A DNA stretch of 64,000 nt from Peribacillus frigoritolerans (GCF_004358755.1 NZ_SMZY01000001.1:930001-994000), one strand, 5' to 3'; positions 16,312 to 25,501 are shown, counted from the stretch's first letter. Notes: generated by a model not told the origin, from the sequence alone. Numbers and translations: made by a program.

Positions 16312-17559
16312 ATGAATAAAAACCTTGCTTCTTGGCAATATCCATTCATTCTATTAATGGGAATCGGAGTTTCAAATGTTGGCGAATGGATTTATTTTAT
16401 AGCACTTAATTTAATCGTGTTGGATATGACCAATTCACCTCTTGCCGTATCAGTACTTTATATTATTAAACCGTTGGCTTCTCTAGTTACGAATTTTTGG
16501 GCGGGGAGTATGATTGATCGAATAAACAAACGAAAACTTATGGTTTTTCTTGATTTATTCCGTGCTGTATTTATAGCTTTTTTACCCTTCATGTCATCCA
16601 TATCCCTAATTTATATAGTTGTATTTATAATAAATATGGCAAGCTCTATGTTTGGTCCGACTTCTATGATTTATATAACAAAATTAATTCCTCAAGAAAA
16701 AAGAAAACAATTTAATTCCCTGCATAGTCTAGTTACATCAGGTGCATTTTTAATTGGACCAGCAGTTGCAGGCTTATTATTTTTTATAGGTACGGCGATA
16801 TTTGCAATTTATATTAACGCACTAGCATTATTTATATCAGGAATTATTACTCTTTTAATGCCTAATATAGAAAAACAAACAGTTGCTACATCACCAAATA
16901 ATAGGCTATCGATTGCAGTAATAAAAAATGATTGGATTTCTGTCGTTGAATTTAGCCAGCAATCTCGTTACATCATGCTGATTTATTTTTTGTTCAGTTG
17001 TGTAATGGTAGTAATGGCGAGTGCCGTCGATTCCCTTGAAGCAGCTTTTGCCAAAGAGGTCCTATTTTTGTCAGACAGTGAGTATGGCTTTTTGGTCACA
17101 ATTGCAGGAGCTGGCATTATAGTCGGATCTATCATTAATTCCTTAATAGTTAAAAAACTGGAAACATCCATATTAATTGGTCTGGGGACTGTTTTAGTCT
17201 CAACTGGGTATATTATCTATGCTTTTTCAAATTCTTTTCTCGTTGCTGCAATAGGTTTTTTTATTCTAGCCTTTTTTATTGCTTATGCTAATACTGGCTT
17301 TCTTACATTTTATCAAAACAATATACCTGTTGATGTTATGGGCCGTATTGGGAGTGTCTATAGCTTAATACAAGCGATTTTAATCATAACAATCACTAGC
17401 ATTATGGGAGTGGCAGCTCAGATTACTTCAATTGAGACAGTTGTTATTTTAGGTGTATTAATCATGATGATATTATCCATAATCTTATGTGCTTTTACCT
17501 TAATACCTGCAAATAAACAATTCTATGAAGCTGAAGCTGCTGAAACTAGGGGTCTTTAA
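16312..17559 (+). CDS. MFS transporter under T-box control
   Basis: A 415-residue, 12-segment major facilitator of the macrolide-efflux-like group (MFS_1/MFS_3), with SNVGEWIYFIALNLIVLDMT in the first segment, the loop 2-3 motif AGSMIDRINKRKLM and GPAVAGLLFF in the fifth. It is 75 bases downstream of the T-box terminator and has no other visible promoter, so its expression should rise when a tRNA is uncharged. Known T-box targets are aminoacyl-tRNA synthetases, biosynthesis genes and amino-acid transporters; the sequence looks more like drug efflux. It could export an aminoacylation inhibitor or carry an amino acid or peptide. Codon use is more AT-rich than neighbours. Confidence 0.85.
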   Translation: MNKNLASWQYPFILLMGIGVSNVGEWIYFIALNLIVLDMTNSPLAVSVLYIIKPLASLVTNFWAGSMIDRINKRKLMVFLDLFRAVFIAFLPFMSSISLIYIVVFIINMASSMFGPTSMIYITKLIPQEKRKQFNSLHSLVTSGAFLIGPAVAGLLFFIGTAIFAIYINALALFISGIITLLMPNIEKQTVATSPNNRLSIAVIKNDWISVVEFSQQSRYIMLIYFLFSCVMVVMASAVDSLEAAFAKEVLFLSDSEYGFLVTIAGAGIIVGSIINSLIVKKLETSILIGLGTVLVSTGYIIYAFSNSFLVAAIGFFILAFFIAYANTGFLTFYQNNIPVDVMGRIGSVYSLIQAILIITITSIMGVAAQITSIETVVILGVLIMMILSIILCAFTLIPANKQFYEAEAAETRGL

Positions 17560-17628
17560 TCTGAGACTAATGGGCTTTTCAATGATCTTCAATTAACCGA
17601 TCTAATAGAAGCAGCTGGTTATTCCATT

Positions 17629-17665
17629 AGGAGGCTATCGAAAATAAGATGGTCCTCCTTTTTTT
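17629..17665 (+). terminator. Terminator after the T-box MFS gene
   Basis: AGGAGG at 17629 pairs with CCTCCT before a seven-T run; inner pairs are imperfect. Confidence 0.6.
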
Positions 17666-18023
17666 GTAAAAATAGTCATTGTGCAACCGAGGATTATTTG
17701 AAATAATTGGTATTGAAAATGAGATTCCAAAGAATTTTCTGATAAATTTAAGTTTCTGACCTTTTCTGGAGTTCTCCCAGTCGAACCAGCTGGAGGTTAA
17801 CAATTTTTTTAAAACAAAGGGATTATCTTGATCAAAAGTGAAGGATATTGATTTGAATATTTTCGAACTACTCGCCATCTTTACGGTATTTTACGCTATC
17901 AGGCTTTATGGATTCGAACTATAAGACACGAAAAAAGAAGTGGGTAGTTCTTGATATAATTCTTGTTTCACTTTTAGTTCAGTGGATAATAAGTTTCTTA
18001 ATTTAGTAGAGGAGGCTATATTA
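17666..18023. other. Intergenic stretch without supported gene
   Basis: AT-rich. A minus-strand frame (17627-17878, 83 codons) lacks a ribosome site and recognised domain and runs into the terminator, so it is not called. No other structure seen. Confidence 0.4.
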
Positions 18024-18533
18024 ATGAGAGCAGCCATGGAAACAGAATTAGGTAAAATTAAGGGTTTGAAATTACAGTATGCAGGAAGATCATCTAATCT
18101 CTTTTGGCTCGTATTTGGAGAAATCGTTCAAATTATCAGGATAGGCAAAACAGAAGAAACAGCAGAATATGCATTACATATACAATGTTCGTGGAGGATT
18201 ATATTAGAAAACAAAATTGTTGTAGCTTTTCGCGATTTCTATTCTCCAAAGTCGGAGTGGGACATTCTAAATGGAAATTTTGATTGGGATATTCAGGGTA
18301 ACAATAGGTTTGATGAACGTATTAAATCTTTATTAAATCATGAACTATTTATAGAACGAATTATAGCCGATGATATCGGAGGATTCGCACCAATTTTATC
18401 AAACGGTTATAAGTTATCAGCATTTCCGGACAGTTCTGAAGATGATGGAGTTAGTGAGCACTGGAGGTTTTTTAATCGGCATGAAAATAGCCCGCATTTT
18501 GTTGTTTCTGGTGATGGGATTGAAAGAGTTTAA
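18024..18533 (+). CDS. Conserved-type hypothetical protein
   Basis: A 169-residue soluble protein; I do not recognise the family. ATG at 18024 is preceded at 8 bases by AGAGGAGG, so the GTG at 17982 with no ribosome site is rejected. Visible features are a Trp-rich central part (FDWDIQGNNRFDERIKSL) and a C-terminal SEHWRFFNRHENSPHFVV. There is no signal peptide or membrane segment. The composition is that of a compact alpha/beta protein. It is followed after 79 bases by a lipoprotein gene on the same strand. Confidence 0.6.
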   Translation: MRAAMETELGKIKGLKLQYAGRSSNLFWLVFGEIVQIIRIGKTEETAEYALHIQCSWRIILENKIVVAFRDFYSPKSEWDILNGNFDWDIQGNNRFDERIKSLLNHELFIERIIADDIGGFAPILSNGYKLSAFPDSSEDDGVSEHWRFFNRHENSPHFVVSGDGIERV

Positions 18534-18612
18534 TCTTCGGCAATTTGGTGAGATTGCAAAATTGAGAAACTCTTTTTATATGGCTAGAGGCTTTTGACTT
18601 AAGGGGGATTTT

Positions 18613-19068
18613 ATGGGGAAATTATTGAAGATAATCACAAGTGTTTTTGTACTATATTTATTAACAGGATGTATAGCAGAAGAATATGATTTTACTCCTC
18701 CTGCTGTTACACTTTCAGCTTCTGATAGTATCCAATCAGAAGCGCTAAAAGAAGCGAATGTTTATTGGACAGGTGAAAATAGCAAGCTTCTGCAGAAAAA
18801 AACAGAAGATTTTCTCTCATTTGCCGGAGAACAAAAGCAGTTGTCCTTTACTGCAGGACAACGAATAGACATTCTATTTGACAGTGAAGATTTTGTGGTG
18901 GAAAAGTTAGCTGTTTCAGTTTGGAAAAATGATGAAAAGATTGAATTGGAATTAGATGAACAACGTTCCTTCTACTTCCCAAAAGAAAAAGGGAAATTTG
19001 CAATTGTGGTGGAACTAGAGACTGATAGAGGATCAGCACAATATGTAGGGAATCTTGCTATTAATTAA
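18613..19068 (+). CDS. Small lipoprotein of unknown function
   Basis: A 151-residue protein with a lipoprotein signal: LLKIITSVFVLYLLTGC, lipobox LTGC, predicting lipidation at Cys19 and anchoring to the outer face of the membrane. The exported part is mostly beta-strand-like and acidic (VEKLAVSVWKNDEKIELELD; FAIVVELETDRGSAQYVGN), compatible with an immunoglobulin-like fold. Start ATG follows AAGGGGGAT. No known domain is recognised; neighbours give no functional hint. Confidence 0.7.
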   Translation: MGKLLKIITSVFVLYLLTGCIAEEYDFTPPAVTLSASDSIQSEALKEANVYWTGENSKLLQKKTEDFLSFAGEQKQLSFTAGQRIDILFDSEDFVVEKLAVSVWKNDEKIELELDEQRSFYFPKEKGKFAIVVELETDRGSAQYVGNLAIN

Positions 19069-19109
19069 TATCAAAAAATAGGGGATTTGCCAAGAAGGAG
19101 GAAATTTTT

Positions 19110-19523
19110 ATGCAGTTTATGATGATTGTCAAAGCCTCGAAGAATTCGGAAGCCGGAAATCTCCCGAGCTCTGAGCACATTGAAGCGATGACGAAGTACA
19201 ATGAGGAATTAGTTAAGGCAGGCGTGCGGGTTGCGGCTAAAGGACTTCATCCAAGTTCAAATGGGATTCGTCTTTCGTACCCCAAACCAGGGGAAAAGCC
19301 GGTGGTTACGGATGGTCCATTTACGGAATCGAAAGAATTGATTGCCGGATTCATTCTGATTGATGTGAAGTCGAGGGAAGAAGCCATCGAGTGGGCCATG
19401 CGGATGCCGGACCCGCAAGGACATGGGGAAGGACAGATTGAATTGCGTCAAGTATTTGAGGCGCCGGATCTGACAGAGGATGGTCGCAATATCAAAAGTA
19501 AAACGGAATATAGACTCAATTGA
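19110..19523 (+). CDS. YciI/DGPF-domain protein
   Basis: A 137-residue protein of the YCII-related family with the signature VVTDGPFTESKELIAGF (residues about 71-87) and the N-terminal MQFMMIVKASKNSE. These dimeric ferredoxin-like proteins are often encoded beside ECF sigma factors; none is found here. After the stop, 19524-19660 stays open in one frame (DNLVRLIEAFIQEGIDALF) but has no recognised domain. The GC content is higher than flanking genes, hinting at separate history. AGGAGG precedes the start. Confidence 0.85.
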   Translation: MQFMMIVKASKNSEAGNLPSSEHIEAMTKYNEELVKAGVRVAAKGLHPSSNGIRLSYPKPGEKPVVTDGPFTESKELIAGFILIDVKSREEAIEWAMRMPDPQGHGEGQIELRQVFEAPDLTEDGRNIKSKTEYRLN

Positions 19524-19723
19524 CGAGGAGATCAATGACAATCTCGTGCGTCTCATCGAAGCGTTTATCCAAGAAGGGATTGACGCTCTTTTTATTGAAT
19601 TCTATTTAAAACTCCAAATTATGGATTTAACTAACAGCAGAAATTTGTTGAGGTGATATAAGTGGTAAAGTTACGAAAAAAAGTCTCCTGCAGAAAGTGA
19701 AATTGAAGGAGGAGTTAGTAAGT

Positions 19724-20134
19724 ATGACAATCACATTTGAAGAAACTGCCCAATTAGAAGTTCAAGCAGTCAAAGCATTGTATGATGATGTAAAATGGTC
19801 AGCCTACACTAGTGATATGCCCAGGTTGATGGAAGGAATTAAAAGTTCTCTGACGGTTATCACTGCTTGGGATCATGGAAAGTTAGTTGGGTTAATTAAA
19901 GTGGTGGGAGATGGAAAGACAATCATATATATACAAGATATATTGGTGCTAAAGGCATATCATAATAAAGGGATTGGCTCTCAGCTTCTTAAATTAATGT
20001 TATCAAAGTATACAGATGTTAGACAAAAAGTATTATTGACCAATGATGCAGCAGATGTAAGAGCTTTTTATGAAAAACACGGATTTTCTTCCTGTGATAA
20101 AGGAGATTTAGTGTCACTTTCAAAATTTGATTAA
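19724..20134 (+). CDS. GNAT family N-acetyltransferase
   Basis: A 136-residue GNAT enzyme. The acetyl-CoA-binding motif is in YIQDILVLKAYHNKGIGSQL (Q/R-x-x-G-x-G/A form, residues about 70-89), followed by DAADVRAFYEKHGF. Substrate unknown. GGAGGAG is 8-9 bases before the ATG at 19724, so the longer frame from 19697 is rejected. Standalone gene between the YciI gene and a convergent efflux gene. Confidence 0.85.
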   Translation: MTITFEETAQLEVQAVKALYDDVKWSAYTSDMPRLMEGIKSSLTVITAWDHGKLVGLIKVVGDGKTIIYIQDILVLKAYHNKGIGSQLLKLMLSKYTDVRQKVLLTNDAADVRAFYEKHGFSSCDKGDLVSLSKFD

Positions 20135-20157
20135 ATTACCCGGTATTACTGCACAGT

Positions 20158-20190
20158 AAAAAAAGGAACTCCAACTTGATTTAGAGTTCC
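20158..20190 (-). terminator. Terminator of the DMT efflux gene
   Basis: On the minus strand GGAACTC and GAGTTCC flank a 12-base loop and precede seven T residues. A second hairpin (AGCGGGTT/AACCCGCT, 20321-20351) lies right after the stop codon of the gene. Confidence 0.75.
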
Positions 20191-20356
20191 CAATTATAGC
20201 AACCTATAATGAAAGAAAGTTTTAATTCCAGTCATAATGGCGTTAAAAATAGGACATCAATTAGCGGGAATTGTTGACCAGCAACCTAGGCTAATTGATA
20301 GGTTCTTTTCCATGTTATTAAGCGGGTTTTCACCTTTCAGCCGAACCCGCTGCCAG

Positions 20357-21319
20357 TTAAGGTGCAGTCTTCGATTTGCCCAATACCTTCACACGGCCAG
20401 GAGCCGAGAAAAAGCTGTGCAGCAGCATACCAAGCATAATCAGGAAAATACCAATTAGTGTAATTCCATCCGGAAGCGGAGCAGAGAGCAGAAGCACTTC
20501 CCCAAAAAGAACAAAAAGCACTTGAGTGGATTGTGTGGCTTCAACGGAAGCCAATTTTGCTTCATCATTTTTTACTCGATCTGTCGCGATGAAAAATAAT
20601 GTAGTGGCAATCACACCCGAGGAAACGGCGACAATAAACGACTGTGTGATTTGTTCAGCAGATGGAGGACCAACTTTTATTAATCCATAGGCTGCGAGAA
20701 TGAACCAGAAGGGAAGACTTGCAAGCGTCATCCCAAGCACCCGCTGAAAGGTATCGAGTCTGCCGCCGCACACTTCCATCATTTTGCGGTTTCCTAAAGG
20801 ATAGGCAAAAGCTGCAATTACGACTGGAAGAACCCCTGCAAGCAGCTGATTAATACTAATATCCGTCCCATTTTTTACTTGAATCAGGACAACACCTGCT
20901 AAAATAATCATTGAAAAGCAGAGAGCCTGCACTGGAATCCGTCTTCTCGTTTTAATCGAATGACTATTTTCATAGAAAAAGGGAGTCAGCAGAATTCCGG
21001 CAACAATCGTCAGCTGCCATGTACCGGCGACAAGCCATCCTGGACCATAGGCGGCAGCGTATGTAATTGGCCCATAAAACAGGACGAATCCTGAAAAACT
21101 CCAAATAATCCATTGAAACGGATGGGTTCGCATTTCTGCCAGCAGCTGTTTGATGTTTTTGCGGTAAATGACGATCACCAGTAAAAAGGGGACCATAAAA
21201 AAGAATCTGATAGACGAGCTCCATAGCCAGCTTCCTCCAGAAAGTTCCATTGAACGGTTTAAAATAAAGGTGACGGCAAAAAACATGGAAGCAATAATTC
21301 CGATTGCGATTTCTCTCAT
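20357..21319 (-). CDS. DMT superfamily multidrug-efflux type transporter
   Basis: A 320-residue membrane protein with ten hydrophobic segments, matching the multidrug resistance efflux family (PF13536, EamA-like) within the drug/metabolite transporter superfamily. It opens with IAIGIIASMFFAVTFILNRS and has AYGPGWLVAGTWQLTIVAG and a duplicated five-segment layout. The substrate cannot be told. Start ATG follows AGGAGAGG. It is divergent from 21470 and carries its own terminator, so it is monocistronic. Confidence 0.85.
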   Translation of the reverse strand: MREIAIGIIASMFFAVTFILNRSMELSGGSWLWSSSIRFFFMVPFLLVIVIYRKNIKQLLAEMRTHPFQWIIWSFSGFVLFYGPITYAAAYGPGWLVAGTWQLTIVAGILLTPFFYENSHSIKTRRRIPVQALCFSMIILAGVVLIQVKNGTDISINQLLAGVLPVVIAAFAYPLGNRKMMEVCGGRLDTFQRVLGMTLASLPFWFILAAYGLIKVGPPSAEQITQSFIVAVSSGVIATTLFFIATDRVKNDEAKLASVEATQSTQVLFVLFGEVLLLSAPLPDGITLIGIFLIMLGMLLHSFFSAPGRVKVLGKSKTAP

Positions 21320-21469
21320 AAAAAACCTCTCCTTACGCAGCAGTCGTGCAATATGTTATACATTCGGTACTGTTTATTATACGTAATTTTTGAAAAATTG
21401 AAATAAATAATTGGAAACATTTATTCAATATGGTAAGATGACATAAATTTTTTAAAAAGGAGCATCCGT

Positions 21470-21811
21470 GTGATCAATTACCATAACCGTCGTTTTGTCT
21501 CAGTAGAAAATACTGCAAATGGGGAGGTCTCCTCAAAAACTGTTTTCACGTATGAACAAAATGGACAAATTCTTACAGCAGCATATGGCGGCGGAGAAAT
21601 CGTTAAAGGACTTTTAATTGGCCTTGTAAAAGATGATGGAACATTAGAATTTAAGTATAATCATGTCAATGTAAACAATGAAATCAGGGGAGGGCATTGC
21701 TTTTCCAGGCCAGAGGTATTGCCTGACGGCAGAATCAGACTGCATGAAAAATGGCAGTGGTTTGACCGGGATCAGACAGAGGGAGAGTCCATTATAGAGG
21801 AAATTGTTTAG
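21470..21811 (+). CDS. Conserved Bacillus protein (so-called N-acetylglutamate synthase-like)
   Basis: A 113-residue beta-rich protein starting at GTG 21470 with AAGGAG 7 bases upstream. It resembles small Bacillus proteins that databases often label N-acetylglutamate synthase, without GNAT motifs that would support such activity. Seen features are TYEQNGQILTAAYGGGEIVKG and FKYNHVNVNNEIRGGHC, suggesting a short beta-barrel or heparinase-like repeat. Function unknown; label should not be trusted. Confidence 0.65.
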   Translation: MINYHNRRFVSVENTANGEVSSKTVFTYEQNGQILTAAYGGGEIVKGLLIGLVKDDGTLEFKYNHVNVNNEIRGGHCFSRPEVLPDGRIRLHEKWQWFDRDQTEGESIIEEIV

Positions 21812-21919
21812 CGGGTTCCGACTCACTTTGTACATACAATTTTTCAAAATACCAGTCTGCCTTTCTACTTTTTTTCTTGTTATGATCATTAAAGAATTGA
21901 ACAAGAAAGGCTGATGAAA

Positions 21920-22165
21920 ATGTTTATTACATTTACAAAAGAAGAAAAAATGATGATGATTGAAGATATTCAGCGTTATTACTACCGGGAAAATGGCGAT
22001 GAAATTGGCGAGCTCGCGGCTGAAAATCTATTAGAGTTTATTAAAGAATCCATCGGCCCACACTTTTATAATCAGGCGATCAAAGATGCAAAAAGTTTAG
22101 TTGAACAAAGAATGCAGACGATGGAAGAAGATCTTTATGCTCTTGAAAGATCCATAAAAAGATAA
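21920..22165 (+). CDS. DUF2164 family protein
   Basis: An 81-residue helical protein of the DUF2164 family: FTKEEKMMMIEDIQRYYY at the front, then the conserved GELAAENLLEFIKESIGPHF and YNQAIKDA. Function unknown. The second of two in-frame ATGs is preferred because AAAGG lies 9 bases before it and only 3 before the first. A strong terminator follows. Confidence 0.85.
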   Translation: MFITFTKEEKMMMIEDIQRYYYRENGDEIGELAAENLLEFIKESIGPHFYNQAIKDAKSLVEQRMQTMEEDLYALERSIKR

Positions 22166-22174
22166 TTAATTCTT

Positions 22175-22203
22175 AAGCTTACAGCTGCTGTAAGCTTTTT
22201 TTT
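22175..22203 (+). terminator. Terminator after the DUF2164 gene
   Basis: Perfect 10-bp stem AAGCTTACAG/CTGTAAGCTT, 3-base loop and a T run. Confidence 0.9.
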
Positions 22204-22274
22204 GAACAAAAAAATTGCGAATTCCCTGCTGTAATGCTATCTTTTATAAGATTATAGAAAAAAGGTGGATTCGT

Positions 22275-23123
22275 ATGACAAGATTATTTCCTTCAAACAA
22301 GCTGAGTGCCATGCTGATGATGTTGGTATTTGCATTAGTTACGGCAGGATGCAGCAGTTCTTCTGAGAAAAAAGAAGAAAAAACGGCATGGGATACAATA
22401 AAAGAAGAAGGCAAGCTGACGGTTGCGACTTCTGGCACACTTTATCCAACGTCTTACCACGATTCAGAAACAAATGATCTGACTGGATATGAGGTAGAGG
22501 TCGTCCGTGAAATGGCGAAACGCATGGATCTGGAAGTGGAATTTTCAGAGATGGCATTTGACGGCATGCTGACGTCCATTCAAAGCGGAAAAGTGGATAT
22601 CGCCGCAAACGATATTATGATTAACGATGAACGAAAAGAAAAATTCGATTTTGCAGATCCCTATAAATTCTCATACGGAACAGCGATGGTCCGGAAAGAT
22701 GATCTGTCAGGCATCCAATCATTGGAAGATTTAAAAGGGAAGAAAGCGGCTGGAGAAGCAACGACTACATACATGGCGGTTGCACGTAAGTACGGAGCAG
22801 AAGAAGTCATTTATGACAATGCTACAAATGATCAGTACTTAAGAGATGTTTCAACTGGAAGGACAGATGTTATTTTAAATGACTACTACCTTCAGCGCCT
22901 TGCAGTTGCGGCGTTTCCTGACCTGAACATTACGATTCATCCTGACATCAAGTTCAATCCAAACAGTCAGGGCATCATTATGAAAAAAGGGAATACCGAG
23001 CTGAAAGAAAATATTGATGCAACAATTAAAGAAATGCTTGAAGATGGAACGATTTCCGAGATTTCAAAGAAATTCTTTGATGGAGCGGATGTATCTAAAA
23101 AACCGGATGTTGAATTTAAGTAA
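22275..23123 (+). CDS. Amino-acid ABC transporter substrate-binding lipoprotein
   Basis: A 282-residue family-3 solute-binding protein. Lipobox VTAGC gives a lipidated Cys about residue 26. The bilobed domain has TVATSGTLYPTSYHD, YEVEVVREMAKRM, FDGMLTSIQSGKVDIAANDI and the hinge DVILNDYYL. It binds a polar amino acid, probably cystine/cysteine or a similar one by resemblance to TcyA-type proteins (inference). AAGGTGG precedes ATG 22275; the longer frame from 22215 crosses the ribosome site. It is followed by its permease, but no ATPase gene is present. Confidence 0.88.
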   Translation: MTRLFPSNKLSAMLMMLVFALVTAGCSSSSEKKEEKTAWDTIKEEGKLTVATSGTLYPTSYHDSETNDLTGYEVEVVREMAKRMDLEVEFSEMAFDGMLTSIQSGKVDIAANDIMINDERKEKFDFADPYKFSYGTAMVRKDDLSGIQSLEDLKGKKAAGEATTTYMAVARKYGAEEVIYDNATNDQYLRDVSTGRTDVILNDYYLQRLAVAAFPDLNITIHPDIKFNPNSQGIIMKKGNTELKENIDATIKEMLEDGTISEISKKFFDGADVSKKPDVEFK

Positions 23124-23148
23124 CTGGTAACCGAAGAAGGTGAGTGCG

Positions 23149-23826
23149 ATGGGAAATATTCAGTGGGAATACGTCTTTAATTATGAACTTGCTGTGGAAT
23201 CTTTTCCATTTGTGATCCAGGGGATCTGGAACACACTGCTCATTTCCTTAGTCAGCATGGCAATCGGTTTAGTGCTCGGTTTTTTTCTTGCACTCGGCCG
23301 GACTTCTAGATACTCGTTCCTCAGGTTGCCTGCAAGAATTTATATTTCGTTTATGCGGGGTGTACCGATACTTGTTATTCTTTTCATTTTGTATTTTGGG
23401 TTTCCGATCATCGGCATCGAGTTTACAGCCATCACGGCCGCTTTAATTGGGTTCAGCCTAAACAGTGCAGCTTACATGGCAGAAATTAACCGTTCCGCCT
23501 TGGCTTCTGTCGACCGCGGACAGTGGGAGGCGTCCAAATCGCTTGGACTTTCCTACTGGCAGACAATGAGAGGGATTATTTTACCGCAGGCATTCAGAAT
23601 TGCACTGCCTCCGCTTTCTAACGTGCTGCTTGATCTGACGAAAGCATCCTCCCTCGCTGCGATGATTACGGTGCCAGAGCTTTTTCAGCAGGCTAAAATT
23701 GTCGGCGGCAGGGAGCTTGATTACATGACAATGTATATTCTCGTTGCCCTCATTTATTGGGGAATATGTTCTCTTTTGACCGTTGTCCAAAATTACCTTG
23801 AGAAAAGGTATGAATATCTTTTATAA
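23149..23826 (+). CDS. Amino-acid ABC transporter permease
   Basis: A 225-residue HisM/GlnP-type permease with five predicted membrane segments. The family starts with PFVIQGIWNTLLISLVSMAIG and the EAA loop EASKSLGLSYWQTMRGIILP contacts the ATPase. It pairs with the binding protein 25 bases upstream. The usual third gene for the ATPase is missing: the operon ends in a terminator at 23932, so an ATPase from elsewhere in the genome must be shared or the system is incomplete. Confidence 0.9.
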   Translation: MGNIQWEYVFNYELAVESFPFVIQGIWNTLLISLVSMAIGLVLGFFLALGRTSRYSFLRLPARIYISFMRGVPILVILFILYFGFPIIGIEFTAITAALIGFSLNSAAYMAEINRSALASVDRGQWEASKSLGLSYWQTMRGIILPQAFRIALPPLSNVLLDLTKASSLAAMITVPELFQQAKIVGGRELDYMTMYILVALIYWGICSLLTVVQNYLEKRYEYLL

Positions 23827-23874
23827 ATGTAATGACATTTTTGAAAAAGCTGGGACAAAAGGTTTTCAGCCAAA

Positions 23875-23932
23875 GAAAAATCCGGACTAAAACGAAATTC
23901 CAACTTGAATTTCGTTTAGGCCGGATTTTTTT
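23875..23932. terminator. Long bidirectional terminator
   Basis: Arms AAAATCCGG and AAACGAAATTC pair with GAATTTCGTTT and CCGGATTTTT around a short loop; a small internal bulge is present. T-rich tail on the plus strand; it lies between convergent units. The preceding GCTGGGACAAAAG word is a form I associate with dispersed Bacillus intergenic terminators. Confidence 0.8.
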
Positions 23933-23937
23933 CTTTT

Positions 23938-25501
23938 TTAATTTCCTTCTAAGATATTTAAAATCCAATTTTTCAAATCAACAATCCGTAAATGATCGAT
24001 GTGATGATCCGTTCCTGTCACAATTAAAGGAGCATATGAATCGACTTTGTGCATAGATCCGTGAGCACCTCCTCCAGTATGTTCCGGAGAACTTTCTCCT
24101 ATGAATTCAAAGCCGGGTTCAGCATCAGCTATGAGAAAATCTCCTTTTTGTGAATGAATGGCGCCATATAATCTGGCTAGACCATCAGGGGTAATTCCCG
24201 TAGATAAGCTGTTTGCGGCTATCAGCTTTCACATCTAAAATATCCATGTTCCCTTTTATGGTCCAATTTTGATGATAACGATCTTTATAAGAACCTCCGT
24301 GTTTAAATTGGAGAATTCCTTTGCGGCTTTCTGAAACTACGTTCACCATATCGTTTTCTTTCCAGGCAATCCAGGCAATTCGGGGATCTTTCTGCAATTT
24401 ATCGGCTATTTTTTTTATAGAAATACCCTTATTTAATATATAAATATATGCCATTCGTTCATTTGCCGTAATAGCAATTTTATTGTTTTTTTGAGCAGAA
24501 TCACCAAGCTTTAACTGATTGTATTCAGATAGCGCATCTCTTAAATCAATCAAAGTCTTCTTTTTGTCCTCTCTTACCTCAGATTGATTACCGTCTCCCA
24601 TAATAATCCACACTGTCTTTTCTAGAGCATCTTCCCACTTCGGATATGTATTTAATATTTCCTGAAGGTGTTTATCCAGCTTTTCTATTCCATCAATTGT
24701 TCCAGGTCCTTTTTTATGAACAGGATGATCATTTTCTGGCATATACAAAATTGTAAATTCAGGAAGCAGGTTGTTTTTTAGAAGATAGGTCAATTCTTGA
24801 GCAGCAAAAGCATCATTTAGCCCTAATCGATTGATCACATGTTTATTTTTCGGATCCTGATTAATAAAATCTCCAAAGGTTAATATCTTTGGTCCATTTG
24901 TTTCGTATTTGTCAGGAAGGAAAGTCGTTTTTGCTAAAATTTTGGGAACGATCAGGGTATGCTGATAATTTCCCCTGTAAATCAATGCATTAATAGAGGC
25001 AGTTTGTTTTCCTCTTTCATGCAGCTCTTCATGGATGGTTTTCGCATGATTACTTAAATCTTCATTATTAAACTGATAGAGACTGTTGTCTGCTACATCC
25101 GTTATTCCATATTTTAAGGTTTCTAAGAACCCATTCCCGTAGCTGATCACCCGCTGTTCATCTTCTTTATACCAAACCAGGCCGGGTATTTTATGTTTAT
25201 CTGGGTATGTACCTGTAAGTAAAGTGCTGTCGATGGTTACTGACATAGTTGGATAGGCGCTTATCATCTCTTTACTGTACTGGCCATTTTTCAGAAAAAA
25301 TTCGAGGGCAGGGGCTTTATGCTGCTTAATGGCTTTTTTTAATGGTTTGTCCATTAATGAATCCACAACAAGAAGAATTACTTTGGGCGAAGAGGCGGCT
25401 TTTGTCTGAAGTATATTTGGCGAGCTTTTCTCATGGTTCGTTGTGCAGCCGGTAATTAGGATGATTGAGAGGGTTAATAGAGCTAGTTCGCGATTCTTCA
25501 T
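23938..25501 (-). pseudogene. Frameshifted alkaline-phosphatase-superfamily lipoprotein
   Basis: The first 438 codons (25501-24185) encode a lipoprotein (lipobox LITGC) of the type I phosphodiesterase/nucleotide pyrophosphatase group: KVILLVVDSLMDKPL, YPTMSVTIDSTLLTGTYPDKH (metal and nucleophile region) and WIIMGDGNQSEV. The frame ends at TGA 24185-24187, right after a run of four G (24188-24191, CCCC in the mRNA). Removing one base there continues the protein as YPDGLARLYGAIHSQKGDFL to a TAA at 23938-23940, including SSPEHTGGGAHGSMHK, which should carry the last metal-binding histidines. So the gene is either broken by a one-base insertion, affected by a sequence error, or rescued by slippage. 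Confidence 0.8.

Noticed and set aside
17627-17878. 83-codon minus-strand frame
   Set aside because: No ribosome site before its ATG and it includes the terminator of the MFS gene; not conserved to my knowledge.
19524-19660. Open frame after the YciI gene (DNLVRLIEAFIQEG)
   Set aside because: A link to an ECF sigma factor, common beside YciI genes, was considered; no sigma-70 region motif is present.
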